Program-made: the position numbers and the translations under genes | Notes under the pieces: model-generated | Told to the model about the DNA's origin: nothing | What the model saw: the letters and a program-made list of their open reading frames with translations, nothing else | Databases searched by the model: none | Part shown: positions 11,949-24,094 of the stretch, piece by piece | How positions within the stretch are numbered: position 1 is the first letter of the stretch | How the letters are laid out: every line of letters begins with the position of its first letter | Assembly: GCA_029964075.1 (NCBI GenBank) | Contig: CM057130.1 | Location: 5,766,001-5,830,000 of the forward strand | Source: Patiria pectinifera | Taxonomy: Eukaryota > Echinodermata > Asteroidea > Valvatida > Asterinidae | DNA: 64,000 bases | Direction: 5' to 3'

Positions 11949-14505
11949 AATTCAATCGGATTTTCTCGGAAGAGAGTGACTTGATATGATTCAAGTTCTG
12001 TTGTGACTGGGGTCAGGACTGTAGGCGCGCTTCTGGGGCCTATATTTTAGGGGGGATAATAGCAGGGGTGGATCCACTATAATTTTGCAGGCTGGCGTGC
12101 TGAAATGAAGACCCTTTTTTTCTCCGGACACTTATAGCCTCCGAAAATGTATGCGTGCAGGGTGTGGGTAGGCCTAGGTGTGTACGCGTTCATCTTTTCA
12201 ACCGTGGACGAAGAATACCAGAGAACAAAAGAGAACAGCATACGTCCACGATTGGAGTCGTGTACAAAACCTATGGGAGTCATACTAAAAAGTTTGAGTA
12301 CAAACAAAAGAGGGACAATAGGACGTCCATGATCGACCGTGAACACACGTTGGGTGTGTCACATGTACACATTATCACCAATACACAAGTGTTGTTTGTT
12401 ACACGTCCGCACAGCGAATCATTGTGTTGCAGGATTCACAACTATAGCACTCCCCGGCTCGATTTTTCGGAGTGAAAATTGTGTCCCCCCGAAATTCGTT
12501 CCCGCATGGTTCTCGCACGAGTAACACAAAACGCCCAGTTTTGAAAAGGATGGACGCGTGGACGTCTTTATCCTACTTTTTAAATACTTTTATTTTTCAA
12601 TTAACATAATTTCGCTTAAAACGCGTTTTGAAGCCTGTGGTGCCCCTTTATTGTATATTGATAACAATGCGACTGGAATGTGTGCAGGTTTGGGGGTTTA
12701 GGCTACACCCCAATTTAAGGGCGGTATTCCACTTGTGCAAGAAGAAAAATGCGAGTCGACATTCGTCGACGAATAACATTAAATACATGTGTATTTTCTG
12801 TCGATGAACATTTGGCACACATATGCCTATTCGTTCTTGGTCTTCCGATTTTTTTTTTATTAAAGAAAAAACGCACCAAGGTTAAAGGCCACTATTATAT
12901 ACACATGACATGATTTCCCGGAATATATTATTTACGTGCAACAATATAGCTCTTCCATAGCTGTGTCACGTGACTGAAGGACAACAACAATCCTTTGGGG
13001 CCTCGCTGTTCCCATGGTAGGTTTCGATAACAATAACAAGGAAATACAATGACCCCAATCTTAAATTAAAGGTATCCAATCCATTCTGTTTACTACCTCT
13101 TGGGAACAGTGTTTTTGGATGCCAGTCTTTTTGACTACAAATGAAAAATTACCCAAGTTTTTGAGCACAATTGAGGAAAATTTAAAATTGTTGATTTTAT
13201 TTTTTGAAGTAAAATATAAAGTACAATCATGCTAAAATTTTTCTCAAATATACGCAATGTCGCCGATCATTTCTTGATTAAATACAATTAACTTACCACA
13301 CTTTCAATGTTTACCCAGCCCGTCAGTTTTAAGATTCTAAAATTAAATCCTCATCAATACAAATATAAACAATAAATACTTACAACCACAGTCATATAGG
13401 GGAAAAATGCAAGACTGCCCTTCTTATGAAATCTACAAATAAAAAAAAGTTTATTTAATTTGCATCTTTGTAATAAAAACTTAATGTACAACAAAATGGG
13501 GAGACTGGGAAAGAGGTTGATCTTTGACAATTTAAGAATTATGACAAATAGAAAAATATCGTATTAAGTTCCTTGAAGATAGTTTGTTAAATTATTAAGC
13601 CACATACATACTTATCTGAATTGGAGTTGGAATAACACGTTGTCATTTAATATAATTATCAATGTGTTACAAAGAAACAAACAATTCCTATAAAATACCT
13701 GTTTCATTGAGGCAATCATGTTAAACTATATCCGAAAATCAGAAATATTTGTGCTCGACCTATGCTACGCACTTCAAGTGTCAAGTATGTGTGTCCAATC
13801 CAATCTATTAAAAATTAACATATCCCATCCCACATGAAACCAAAACACCTGCCAATAAAAGGTATCAAGAACCGCCCTCAAGCACCGGCACTCCAACGTC
13901 AAGTGTCAAGTATACTCACTCTCGGAGCCACATAATTTGCAAACTATTAACTCAGAAGAGTCCATGATCAAACCCAACAAGTACACATCAACAGAAATCA
14001 TACTCCTCGTTGACGATTTAACCAAACATGCTGGCAACGCATGGTATTCAGAGTTGTAATATAAATCAACGAGCGAGATGCACCTCACATTCAACATTGG
14101 TCCATTTTAAACACTCCTTGTTTCATCTGCAAAACTGTCATTTTTTTACGAGGAGATATCGTGCTCAGTTCAAACAGTTTCCATTAACTGATGTTTGATT
14201 TATGTGCACGACCATTTGAAATTAAAGTGACAGACTTTTGTGTTACCACGCGAATAGTCCAGACCCAGCAAGAAAAAGGCTCACTTTTTTAGTTAGTAAA
14301 AGGACCTATAACTTCACTTCTTTGACATTCTTTAATTTTGTTTTCCTTTCCTGTCCCCGACACATCTGACATCTATGATTATATAATTCTGATGCACTCC
14401 TTAAAGTAGTCGTCCTCCGAGAATGATAATGAATAGCAAACCACTCATGCACTTAACAAATACGAAATCATTGAAGTCATTCTTAATGATACTTGAATGG
14501 TAAAT
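11949..14505. other. intergenic, no supported gene
   Basis: AT-rich sequence with short fortuitous frames on both strands. No splice-site-bounded exon, RNA gene or transposon terminus was recognised. Confidence 0.45.
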
Positions 14506-14507
14506 TA

Positions 14508-14605
14508 TAAACTTTCACGCGGGAGGTAGCAGACTGAGTATACAGTGTTTAAAAAAACGTCGGTGAAGGGCAAAAATTAATTTGAAGTATACAAATTACC
14601 AAGGT
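14508..14605 (+). repeat. SINE-like body fragment
   Basis: It shares GAGTATACAGTGTTTAAA and CGTCGGTGAAGGG with 17976-18062 in the same orientation. At the other site the block follows a tRNA-like head, so this is read as a headless copy of the same SINE family. Confidence 0.5.
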
Positions 14606-14690
14606 AACAGGGACAGGAAAAATGTTACACTTTGGACCCAAAATTTATAGAATGACCCAAGTCTATGTGTCTGGAATTACAAACCCAGTG

Positions 14691-15020
14691 CAAGGGCGGA
14701 TCCAGAACACAATTTTTTTGGGGGGGCCAAACATTTTTTGGTGCCCCAGAAAAGTGGGTCAAAAAAATTACGGCGTGGGGTTCGGGGCCCGCTTAAGGGC
14801 CCCGAAAAAAAAATTGGATTCTAGATGCTCTGTGGTGCGATCTGAGGCAATATCTGACCACTTTAACCAATGTTTTTTTGAGGAAAAGATGGTGGTGTAC
14901 TCATTGCCTGCCTTTATTGCGATGTCACATAAAAAAAAAAAATTGGTTTCGTTTTTTTTTTTTGGGGGGGGGAGGGGGCCATGGCCCCCCTTTGGCCACC
15001 CCCCCCTGGATCCGCCCTTG
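14691..15020. mobile_element. hAT-type MITE, 330 bp
   Basis: The terminal inverted repeats are CAAGGGCGGATCCAG and its complement CTGGATCCGCCCTTG. They are flanked by a perfect 8-bp target duplication ACCCAGTG (14683-14690 and 15021-15028). The interior has G/C homopolymer runs and GGTGCGATCTGAGGCAA but no transposase. Relatives with the same ends lie at 32417-32887, 39492-39793 and 63156-63465. 8-bp duplications and CA-starting ends are typical of hAT. Confidence 0.9.
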
Positions 15021-15244
15021 ACCCAGTGCACAGCCACAGGGCAATCAGCAGTCTTGCTCCCACACGAGTTGCATTATTTATGAGCCCGTAAACCGGCACA
15101 AACGTCATTAGCGATATGAATATATCACAGGATTATGTTATTACAGAATTGAGGCGCCGCTCAATATTCGGTCTGGCTGTATAGTCATTATAATGAACTA
15201 GTCAGCTTAGTTTGTAAGAGTTCATAAGACTACAACCTCAGACC

Positions 15245-15269
15245 CAATGGCGTATACAGCTTTTGATGT

Positions 15270-15300
<31 letters not shown>

Positions 15301-15838
15301 GCAACCGCACCCGCACAGACACATTTGTTTTACATAACCGGTATCTAGTACCTAGTTTGGACATTCCTTTGTTTTCGTGTAGTTAAGAAAAACCAGTGAA
15401 AAAAACTCATGTGAACACTCTTTCAACCCAATTTTTTTCTATGATTCCCCTTAATGTTTCTCTTCATTTTCCCACGGATAAACCTAACCCAAAATTGCCT
15501 CTAAACCTGTTTTCCAGATAGGGAAAAACCTTGTGTGGACGTGGGCAAGTCCACACAACGTCGCTGCTACCTGGTTTATGTGGACATATTTTGTTCGGAA
15601 GTCCACACAGTGAATATAATGCTTGTCTATCCGGGCCGAAACGTGCACATTTTTTTTTCTCCGGACACAGGGCCTTCGTAAAATATTTGCCGATTGTCAC
15701 GGCGTATTGTAACGGTTTCTTTTTTCAGGTCAGAACTCTCTACCATTTATGGAAATAATTACTGAAAAAATATCTGTCAAAAAACCCGCCAGGGTGAGGT
15801 GCCCCCTGCCCCCCCCCTCCCCTCTGGATACGCCACTG
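15245..15838. mobile_element. second hAT-type MITE family, 594 bp
   Basis: It begins CAATGGCGTATACAG and ends TGGATACGCCACTG, giving inverted repeats of the CAGTGGCGTAKCCAG type, with a perfect 8-bp target duplication CTCAGACC (15237-15244 and 15839-15846). A GT-microsatellite followed by poly-G lies near 15265-15300. No transposase was found. Confidence 0.85.
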
Positions 15839-16457
15839 CTCAGACCTCCATGAGAAGCACAATCTGTTTCCTAGAGTGAACGAATTCCAGCTTATACTTG
15901 CCCTCTGTGGCCGGCGAAGCACACCAAGTTCTAGCGTCTTGAACCAAAACTTGGTCTTGAACCAAAACTAGTCAGTACATAAATAATTATTTTTAAAAAT
16001 AATTCCTAGACAAGCACAGAGGAAGGCGTTCCAGCCTACTATTTAAGGCCATTCCCTGGGAATGCAGTCGACGATCAGCAACGGTCATATTTTGTGTTCG
16101 ACAATACAGGTGTATTCTCCACAATCGGATCTGGAGGATGGGGGGCCGCAAAGCTCCAAATGTTTTATAGTTAAATTTGAAGGAGTGAAGGCAACTTTTG
16201 ATTATTGAATGCTGTCCCCTTTCCCTGGGAATCGGGAAATATTACACACAAAAGAAACGAGGGAAAAGGAAACAAAAGGACAGCCCTCTAGCGACAACTG
16301 AGGGCCACTCCCACTTCCATTTTATTTTTTTGCCGAAAATTGGATCCGTCGTTGACATTCCGATACACAAAGCACTTAGTGCAGATAGGCCGGAATAAGT
16401 TCAGTTCTGTCGACGGTACAGTCCATGCACTTTATACAGGAGTGCTGTCTTTCATAC

Positions 16458-16503
16458 CTCGGTAACCTCAGCAACAGGGCCCGGAACAGCTGTAGTTGTA
16501 GAC
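16458..16503 (-). CDS. candidate short tail exon after the transmembrane exon
   Basis: A 46-nt interval lies between a good acceptor (TTGTCACTTTCACAG) and the donor ACCGAG|GTATGAA. Spliced after the transmembrane exon (17303-17492, ending with two bases of a codon), it reads STTTAVPGPVAEVTE and ends in phase 0. The frame match is the main support; the exon is too short for any domain. A competing acceptor at 17122 would give a short tail ending in a stop instead. The following exon was not identified. Confidence 0.4.
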
Positions 16504-17302
16504 CTGTGAAAGTGACAAATAAAAAGCCAATCAAAGCCTCAACAAAATGACCTTTTTTTCTTTGTGCTCTCGACCTCATCAAGGGAGGAGGGAAACACAC
16601 GCACATTGGCCTATAGGCACAATTGTAATCGATTCGGTTTTTTTTTTTGAAACCTTTCCTTCGTCTTCAGCTTCGGCTTGGCCTCCGAATTCTGAATCAC
16701 TGAGAGGCAAACCCATCGTAAATATTCTAACATTTGGCTTCATGTCAACCGATTCAATGTTCCTGAAGCATAACAGGCACTAGCATGCAGCTGGAGTACC
16801 CGAAGTCGGGGGCCAAAAAAATCTTATTAAGCCGAAGTCGCAGACAAAGCCAGGGTTCGGCCTTTTCGAAATCACAGACAAATCACAGGTCACCTCTAGT
16901 CTCAGATCAAGTCACAGGTCACAAAGAGTTGTGACAAGACACGAAGTTGTGACAAATTCATTCCTCATTTGTCAGTGTTCATCTCCATCATTGTGACATG
17001 ACTTGTGAATTGTCTTGTGATTTGAGTTGTGTTTTGTCTTGTGTTTGATCTAACTCTGCCTACAGGTCTCGCTGTTTGGAAATATCTGTTGATCTCCTTT
17101 CCAATTATGGCAAAACGGGTCACTGAACCCACACAAAAAAAATCGTTAAATTCGTGTCACTGCAAAGTAGGCCGCGCCAGTATTTTGTGGCTACGACTTA
17201 CAATTACTCATGCGTCTATGGAAGCGACTAAAGCCTCTTCCCATATAGACACGTTACTACTAGCCATAGTCAAGTCATTTGAACTGTCGTATTCTACCTT
17301 AC
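16504..17302. other. intron-like stretch with short inverted TTGTGAC motifs
   Basis: Between about 16860 and 17040 the words GTCACAGGTCACAA, TTGTGACAAG and CTTGTGATTTG recur in both orientations, forming a loose set of inverted repeats. A candidate alternative terminal exon (acceptor at 17123) would add about 24 residues before a stop; it is not strong enough to list separately. Confidence 0.35.
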
Positions 17303-17492
17303 CCTCTCAGTCGTTTCCATCTTGAACGGTAGTAGCAAGCTACCGCTCCCAGCGCGATGGTGGACACGCCGAGCGCTACCGCACTGATCTCGGCCAGATA
17401 CCGGGGTGGCTTCTGCTTCACCTTCCTTGTTGATGAGGGAAGCTGTGATAAGTCGACGCGGTGTTGAGGTGTTGGAGGTGCTTTTGTCTCCT
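17303..17492 (-). CDS. transmembrane exon, possible membrane isoform of the 30.5-21.3 kb Ig gene
   Basis: The acceptor is TTTTTATTGACAG at 17493 and the donor is GAGG|GTAAGG at 17303/17302. The exon starts in phase 1 and ends in phase 2. It encodes a proline/threonine/serine-rich stalk of about 40 residues, then a hydrophobic helix (ISAVALGVSTIALGAVACYY), then the basic stop-transfer RSRWKRLR: a type I membrane anchor. Its start phase equals that of the secreted tail exon at 21292-21470, so the linker exon at 24029-24094 could splice to either. No other Ig exon lies between it and that gene. It could instead belong to a separate gene. The inverted gene copy at 44-53 kb has no matching exon in the sequence that follows it. 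Confidence 0.7.
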
Positions 17493-17892
17493 CTGTCAAT
17501 AAAAAAAATTGTAAAATATGAGTCATCCAGATGCGGTTCCAGAGAAGGGTGGGTGTTAACATTTAAGCTTCTCAATAGGGTTGTCTGAATCAGGTGCGCT
17601 TTCAATTCATCAGCAAACCGAATGGCCCAAAACATTGAATCGAAATTTGTAATACAAAGCGATGACGTCATTCAGGGAACTCAAGGAAATTTAGAATTTC
17701 TTTCCATTATGAAAGTAATTAACATCGGTCAGTTGGAAGGAGGGTAGAAAGCTAGACCAACGACCCCCCCCCCCCCTTGGACGTTCCCTTGCCTTCGTCT
17801 CTATTTCAAAAAAAATAAATCCAAAACGACTGCTGGTTAGCTATGTCTGTGAGGGGAGAACCGAACAAACGATCGATTCTGAGAAAGTTTGT

Positions 17893-18062
17893 CATTCTTA
17901 CCAGGGTGGTAAGACATCTGCACTAGAAGGGAGGTGGTCGTGGGTTCGAGTCCCACCCGAGTGATTTTTCCAACTTTCACTCGGGAGGTAACACACTGAG
18001 TATACAGTGTTTAAACGTCGGTGAAGGGTGAAGGGCCAAACCTAATTTGATTCATGAAGAAT
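17893..18062 (+). repeat. tRNA-derived SINE
   Basis: The head contains GGTGGTAAGACATCTGCAC (A-box-like) and GTGGGTTCGAGTCCCAC (B box with its stem). A body with GAGTATACAGTGTTTAAA follows, shared with 14508-14605. The head does not close a proper acceptor stem, so this is a SINE and not a functional tRNA gene. Confidence 0.6.
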
Positions 18063-19591
18063 AACTCAAGAAAACCCACAAAATCTTCTAAGGACTGAAA
18101 CCGTAATTCACACGTCGGCCTGGCTTGGATTCGAACTCAGGTCACAGAGGCGGAGGGAGAACAACATCACAGTAAACCAGTGGAGATGACCCCCAAAAAT
18201 TAAGTGACCCCGAAAATAAGGCTCTGAAATTGACATTGAATAGCGCCCTCGAGGGCCATTAACAAAAAAACAATTGGTCACTAATTATTGGCATCAAAAC
18301 AAAAGCGCCCTCGGTCGTTTTCATCAATTAGAATGGACATTGGAAATAATGATTAAAGTGCACTTCTCTGGTTCAGAAGAGAAAGTGTCCCATCAATTTC
18401 ATCCACTACAGAATGATGGATATCTGCATAGCATGTTTCCATCCAAAATTCATTTCATGGGTCATTTGGCATCATCTAAATAATCCCTCTGAAAATTGAC
18501 TATATATTTTTACTGACTAATATCTTGATCGACATAGGGTTTGTCAATGCGTACGTTATCAAGGTTGATAAAAGAAATTGACTTTTCTGGTTTTAGGGTA
18601 AATGAACCACAATTTTACTCGTGACAGAATATCGGATAAAGCTATTTTTAAAAATGGCGAAAGGAGCAACTTCGTTCCCATGCCATCGATGCTGCTCTCT
18701 CTCACCCTGGTGCTGCAGACATTTCACAAGGTGTAGAAATTAAAGTCTGATGCCAATTCCCAACACCGCGAGTCAACGTTTGTTTTTGGCATGTGCGTGT
18801 AGGGTGCAGACTGAAGTAATTCGTCGTGACGTCAGATCGGAAAACACGTGATTCTTTCAAAGTTTCAATGTGATAATCCAGCGGCAGATCGGGGTTGGGG
18901 GGGGGGAGGTTCAAACCCCTCTCCCCCATTCCTCCCCCTATCATTAGTCATAACATTAGTCATAACATTAGTCAGGGGCTGAACGGTTTTTTCTTTCACA
19001 ACCCCCTCCTCCTCTTGCCTCCCTCCCCCGTTCAGCTGCTGACTAATGCTATGATATGAAAAGCATTGTAAATTTCACAATTGTCCGGGGGAGGGGGGGG
19101 GGGAACCGCCAATCCCCGCGTGCATTTGGCACACCTTCACCCATCCCCCTTCATATCACCCCCTCCCCCGTTTCACCCCCTCCCCCGCTAGATCCTCCCA
19201 TGTTATCTTTTGGAGCCGACAGCCATATCCATTGATGGAACCGCTTATCATTATATGTACATGATTTGACTCCCCCAACAGCAGACAGTGTTTCTCAAAC
19301 CCGCCCCTCCCCCTCCCTGACGACATCCGGAAGCTCAAAGTTCCGGTAAATTTGAGTCATATTCAGCAAAAAATAAATATTGTACTCGTTCCCACAACCT
19401 GGCTATGACCAGCACACCTTCTATTCTGTGCAATCAATCAGCTCCTTAAAACCTTGCCTTATGTATTTATATTCAAATGTCTTTTATCGTCATATCATTA
19501 TCTCAGTAGCATTTCTGTTTATATCCGACTTTAGATTGCTTTGATTTTGCTGATTCGTGCACTTATTTATTGCCTTTAAACATTTCTTACT
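18063..19591. other. intergenic: tRNA-like fragment, C/T-rich tracts and a hairpin
   Basis: A minus-strand GACCTGAGTTCGAATCC near 18130 resembles a SINE B box. From about 18890 to 19330 the sequence is dominated by CCCCTCCCCC-type runs. In that block, ACATTAGTCAGGGGCTGAAC (near 18965-18985) and GTTCAGCTGCTGACTAATG (near 19030-19050) form an imperfect hairpin. No gene was recognised. Confidence 0.45.
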
Positions 19592-19830
19592 CGGTGGCGC
19601 ACACCAGGGTGCGTAATTTTTTTTTTTTAGTCCCACGATTTGACCTTGGCGATAAGTATGTGGCCTCTTTTTGAGTGATATAATAAGGGTGTGAGTGGCG
19701 CCACCAACGTCAAAATGGTCCGCCCCTGAAAAAAACCCCAATTTTCTTTCTGCGGCCAAAAATTTAGGGCAACATTTTTGAAATTTATTTTTGAGCCCCT
19801 CCCCCAAGCCAAATCCTGAGTGCGCCACTG
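19592..19830. mobile_element. hAT-type MITE, 239 bp
   Basis: It begins CGGTGGCGCACACCAGG and ends CCTGAGTGCGCCACTG, an imperfect inverted-repeat pair of the CAGTGGCGCAC type. The flanks TTCTTACT (19584-19591) and TTCTTATT (19831-19838) are an 8-bp target duplication with one mismatch. Non-coding. Confidence 0.75.
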
Positions 19831-19838
19831 TTCTTATT

Positions 19839-20369
19839 TTGTTCATTTTCAATGTTTATTTCGAATTTAGTTCCTCTAAATTAGCCTTTTTAATTTTTTT
19901 TGAGCCATTAAAAAGACGATCCCTGCATGGTGAGGTTTTTTTCTTTCATATTTCTTTGCACTTCACTATTTTTTTGTATTCGGGTTTTTGTCTCAAATTT
20001 GCAACATCCATAGGAAACAAACATTCAACAAAAATTACTTCATTTTACAACAATTTGTTTATTTAAGCTTCATCATTCAAGAGCTGAAAGTACTGCCGAT
20101 ACGCAAGTAGAAATAAATGTCAAAATATATTATCATCGTCAAAATATATCATTTCTGGTAAATCTGTCATAATTTACATCAAAACTTATGGTACCTTTCT
20201 TTAAAAATATTGATTTTTCAATATGAGGCCTAAACTTCATTATTTACATTGGTAATTTCACTGTCTGCAACCATCATTTTGTTCAAACCACAGTAATCAT
20301 CCCAAACGTAATAATCATAAAATATATACATCATTTCCGTATTTCAAAAGAACCTTTTCTACAACTCGG
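19839..20369. other. AT-rich flank left of duplication arm A
   Basis: T-rich sequence without a supported gene. Similarity to the inverted arm at 53.6 kb fades near 20370. Confidence 0.4.
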
Positions 20370-21291
20370 TTAACAATCTCTCAATCTACATTGCACACCT
20401 CGGTTTTCTATCTCAGTTTTTTTTTTCAATTTTTTTTCATTTTGTTTTAGTTTATGCCAAATATTCAATTTCTAATCGACTTCCAATATAGTTTACATTT
20501 TAATGAAAATTTACAATTTCAAAGTAATAAAATCACTGGACTAAAATAAACTGCTATATTCCGATGTTGCAAATTAATGGAATGACTTGAAGTAGGCCTA
20601 TATCACAACAGTTATAAAATGCGTTTAAATCCTACTAGCATTTACATGTATATATATATATTACTTAATGCACTCTTAATTCAGCATATCCAATTAATTA
20701 AAAATAATGCAATTATCTTCCTGTAACTCAGCTCTTCATTCCAATATATTATGCTAAACTATTAAATGTTATCAATTTCCTTGCCAACAGGCTACATGAC
20801 AGCAGGTGACATGATAGGCTACATAAAAGATGTACTCCTCGAACTATTTTCGAGTTTCAACTTAACAAATGTGGGTTTTTTTGCAATTGCCGTTTTATAG
20901 CAATATAAAAGTTATTCACTGTTGAATGAGACATGGACGTGTAGTTATTGAATTATTTCTTCCTAAAATTCCAATTATTGTCTGCCAGACAATAATTCGG
21001 CTCTAGCAGAGTGGGTTGATTGTTTTTGGCGCAAAATCAAAGCAATTTTTTTCATAGGGTTGCAGACGCCCAAAATCGGATAAAGGAGTTCTTTCGCTAA
21101 CATACAAATTAAATTTGTTTTTTGTTTGTTTTGTAAAACAGGATGAGAATCTAGCTTACACGATGAAGTAACAAGACACTCGTGCGCATGCCCAGGGTCA
21201 CGTGCCGTAGTGTTCCATAACATTTAAACCAAATACGCAAAACATTTTTTTAGATATAATGGAGGAAGAAAAGATGTCCCTTGAAGTTCAA

Positions 21292-21470
21292 CTAATCATC
21301 GGAGGCCGCCTCTGCGATGACTTGAGCAGGCATATTTTTGGGGCTGTTTCGACTCCATTTCTTGAAGAATTTAATCTGGAGAGGCAGAAGCTCCTCCTTC
21401 AGTTCCAAGACTTTCTTCTTCAAGTTCCATTTCTCTTGCCAGGTGGGTGCCATAATAGTCGTAAGAAGTC
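21292..21470 (-). CDS. terminal exon: lysine-rich helical tail, secreted form
   Basis: The acceptor is CTTGAAATTGCACAG at 21471. The exon enters in phase 1 from the linker exon and reads 58 residues to TAG at 21292-21294. It contains LKKKVLELKEELLPLQ followed by a basic, aromatic patch (IKFFKKWSR), which looks like an amphipathic or coiled-coil helix that could mediate oligomerisation or membrane contact. No transmembrane segment is present, so with the signal peptide the product is predicted to be secreted. The inverted copy at 52511-52647 keeps the frame although it lacks about 14 codons near the start; that in-frame indel is good evidence of coding. No AATAAA was found just downstream. Confidence 0.8.
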
Positions 21471-21934
21471 CTGTGCAATTTCAAGAAGGGGTGAAGATAG
21501 TTAGACGCCGTGGTCAAGTAGTTTCAGGTGGAGGATTTAGAGTAGGGCTCATGCGCCACAAATTGATTTCAAAGAGAGTATGGGATAAAAGTCTGTGGAG
21601 GTATCTTTGTGAAAGCTGAATTTGTTTAATGTTGGGCAATTTGAAAAGAAAAGATTTGCTCGAGCTTCGCTTCAAAGAAAAAAAAATGCTATGATACACG
21701 TATTGCATGCATGCTTACCGGCCAATTGAAGTCCAGACGGGCAAACCAGCGAATATTAAATCTCCAGCGAGCACTCAGAACTAAATTTAATTCGACAGTT
21801 CCAAACCGACTCGTTCTTTGTTTTGTTCTATGCATGGAGTCTGCTCTCCTTTCCGATGCATCCTAACATTCTCTTTGGGCACATTTTGCTGCAGACATTT
21901 TCGAAATCAAGGTTGCTGTGTTTGGCAAGTTTAA

Positions 21935-22517
21935 AGGGCCCATGAAATGTAATTTCTTTTAATGCAATCCTTGAAAATGCACCTTTGTGTCCCATTTAAC
22001 CATATTTTCAACTTTTGTTTTGCAATTTTTAAGGGTATTTTGGGGCCTTTTTATTTGTTTTATGCTAATGCAAATTTCCACAAGTATGAGCAAAATGTGT
22101 GATGTCATTTCAGGCAGAAACCTCAATGTTACAGTTACTTCAGCACAAAAGAGTTTCCAGAATTTTGAATATTTTGCTGACGTAAATTGTCTGTTCTTTA
22201 GAGACTATTCCTTGTTGTATCAGTACATGCCAGTAAGCAAGTGAGCAATTTTTTCTCAAATATGTTTTCAATGAGCAAATATTTGGGTTCATAATGTGAA
22301 TAGAAAGCCTCTAAACTGAAAATAAAATGTCTTCCTGAAATGCATCACAGCAACAGCGCCCTCGGTTGTCCGGAAAAGCAGGGATTTTTTATATGTCTTT
22401 CAAGAAGTGCACATTTCAATAAAATTAACCAAAACTGGATGTCAAATAGTTTTCATACATTTTAAGAGGAATAGAAAGTTGCACGTGTTTCTAAAAAAAA
22501 TCATTTCATGGACCCCT
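21935..22517. mobile_element. TTAA-flanked MITE, 583 bp
   Basis: It begins AGGGCCCATGAAATG and ends CATTTCATGGACCCCT, with TTAA on both sides (21931-21934 and 22518-22521). It lies in the last intron of the arm-A gene. The corresponding arm-A' intron lacks it, within a larger block of about 1.2 kb missing there. It has the same terminal style as 60464-60777. Confidence 0.8.
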
Positions 22518-24028
22518 TTAAGCTGATAAGTCGAGACACTATTATTCGTCATGCGCTCTAGATACGAGTCACTATCACGCGACAACAACGATCCAGATGT
22601 TGAAATGGACAGATATTTGAGATTCAATTTGCTCAAAAGAAAACTTAATTGTAAAATAAAAATAAAATAAATTGTTATAAAGAATAAGCTACAAATACAA
22701 GGGAGTACTTATTCGAAAAAGAGGGGCTTTGCATGCACCACCATAAAATAATAAAAGCATTTTCATGTGATTAAAACCCAATGCCATTCATTTTCATTTC
22801 TTGTTCATTATATTTCACCATTTACATTTTGATTTATTTTTGATTGTTTGTTGAATTTCAACTTCTTAAAAGTTTACTGTGTTTTAGTGACGAGAATTGG
22901 CTGCAAGTCCGGTGTCATATGAACTTTGGACTCCGGTGGAATCGGGTCCATTTTACCTTATATAGACTGCAACCTTCACACGTGACATGTTACTGTCCTT
23001 ATTTTCTTCAAGGGCATGCGCAATGCAACCAACGAGTCTGTATTTCATAGAGTTTTAATTCCACACCACACTCGCATGAACTTAATCGTATTTTAAAAGA
23101 AATTCATCGGCCATAAACGTAGGTGCCATTTGATGTGGTAGTTATTATATCCACACAAAAACAAGCATGCAATTACGAGAAAGAAAGTCGAGGTTGACAC
23201 TTTGCTTTAACTGAGAAAAAAAAATAATAAGAAATGGGAAAGCAGGATTCTGACAAGGAGTTCAGCAGTTCGGCAGTACGAGGGAGTTTGGATTTGGCTG
23301 CACACTATTAAAAGTCTCTGGTCCGATTTGACCGACATTGTCAAAAAATGGGTCAGAATGACACTTTTGTCAAGAATTCCCTGTCGAAATTACCCGGTTA
23401 ATGAGTCAGAACGCAGATTCCGGGTCAATCTGACTAGGTACTTTTAAGAGAGCATTCTTCCCTCGATTCACTGTCGATTCACTGAGCTCTGGGGCTAATT
23501 TCACGGAGCTAATCGCATAGAATATTTGCTCAGCAGAAACAAGCTATACCAGCCAAAATTTCACGTGATGTACACAGTCATGTATACGTATTTTGACTGG
23601 TTCCCTATCGGCTTGTGCTAACCTTATTATTTTCTGCTTAGCATCTCCATGAAACTGAGCCTTGAAAGAAAAACTGGCTGCTGTGACTCCAATGAAAGAG
23701 GTTTTAAAAACCGCGGCCTCGCCTCCAACTTCGGCTCACCTCTTGCTCTAACCCCCATTTAAAGCCCTTATCGTCCAAACCAAATAGAGACATTTCAGGT
23801 ATGGGCCTTGCATTGTAGAAAATGGATGAATATTGGTTGCGGAGCTCAACAAGTCCGGAAACCAAATTCGAAAGACAAAGCCGAGGCTTGGAAAACGCCA
23901 TAAAACCACAATCGCGTCACAGTGACAGTGTTATTAGAAAGCAGAGGGAGTATGTTAGTGGCAATTGGCGAACTTTTTCTTTTTCTTTCGATTTGAAAAA
24001 TGAATCATTGCATGAGAACCAGACTTAC

Positions 24029-24094
24029 CCTGGGGTGTCTGTGTCCGAAGAGGCTTAGTGGGAACCACAGTTGATGGAAGGTCAACGCAGCAAT
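24029..24094 (-). CDS. linker exon of the arm-A Ig gene
   Basis: A 66-nt exon, phase 1 to phase 1, between the acceptor AATCCACTGCAG and the donor CAGG|GTAAGTC. It reads DCCVDLPSTVVPTKPLRTQT followed by PQG: a cysteine pair and then a proline/threonine-rich hinge. It lies between the second Ig exon and the tail exon. The copy at 50963-51028 has the same length, phase and reading frame with a few substitutions. Both the secreted tail (21470) and the transmembrane exon (17492) could follow in frame. Confidence 0.8.

Noticed and set aside
15848-15914. Possible phase-1 terminal exon on the minus strand after CGGCCACAG (EGKYKLEFVHSR...)
   Set aside because: Weak acceptor, phase incompatible with the preceding candidate exon at 16458-16503, and only 21 codons. 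Its resemblance to the sequence after the Ig1 donor may be chance.
17893-17965. Functional tRNA gene
   Set aside because: A and B boxes are present, but the acceptor stem does not pair and the block continues into a repeated SINE body.
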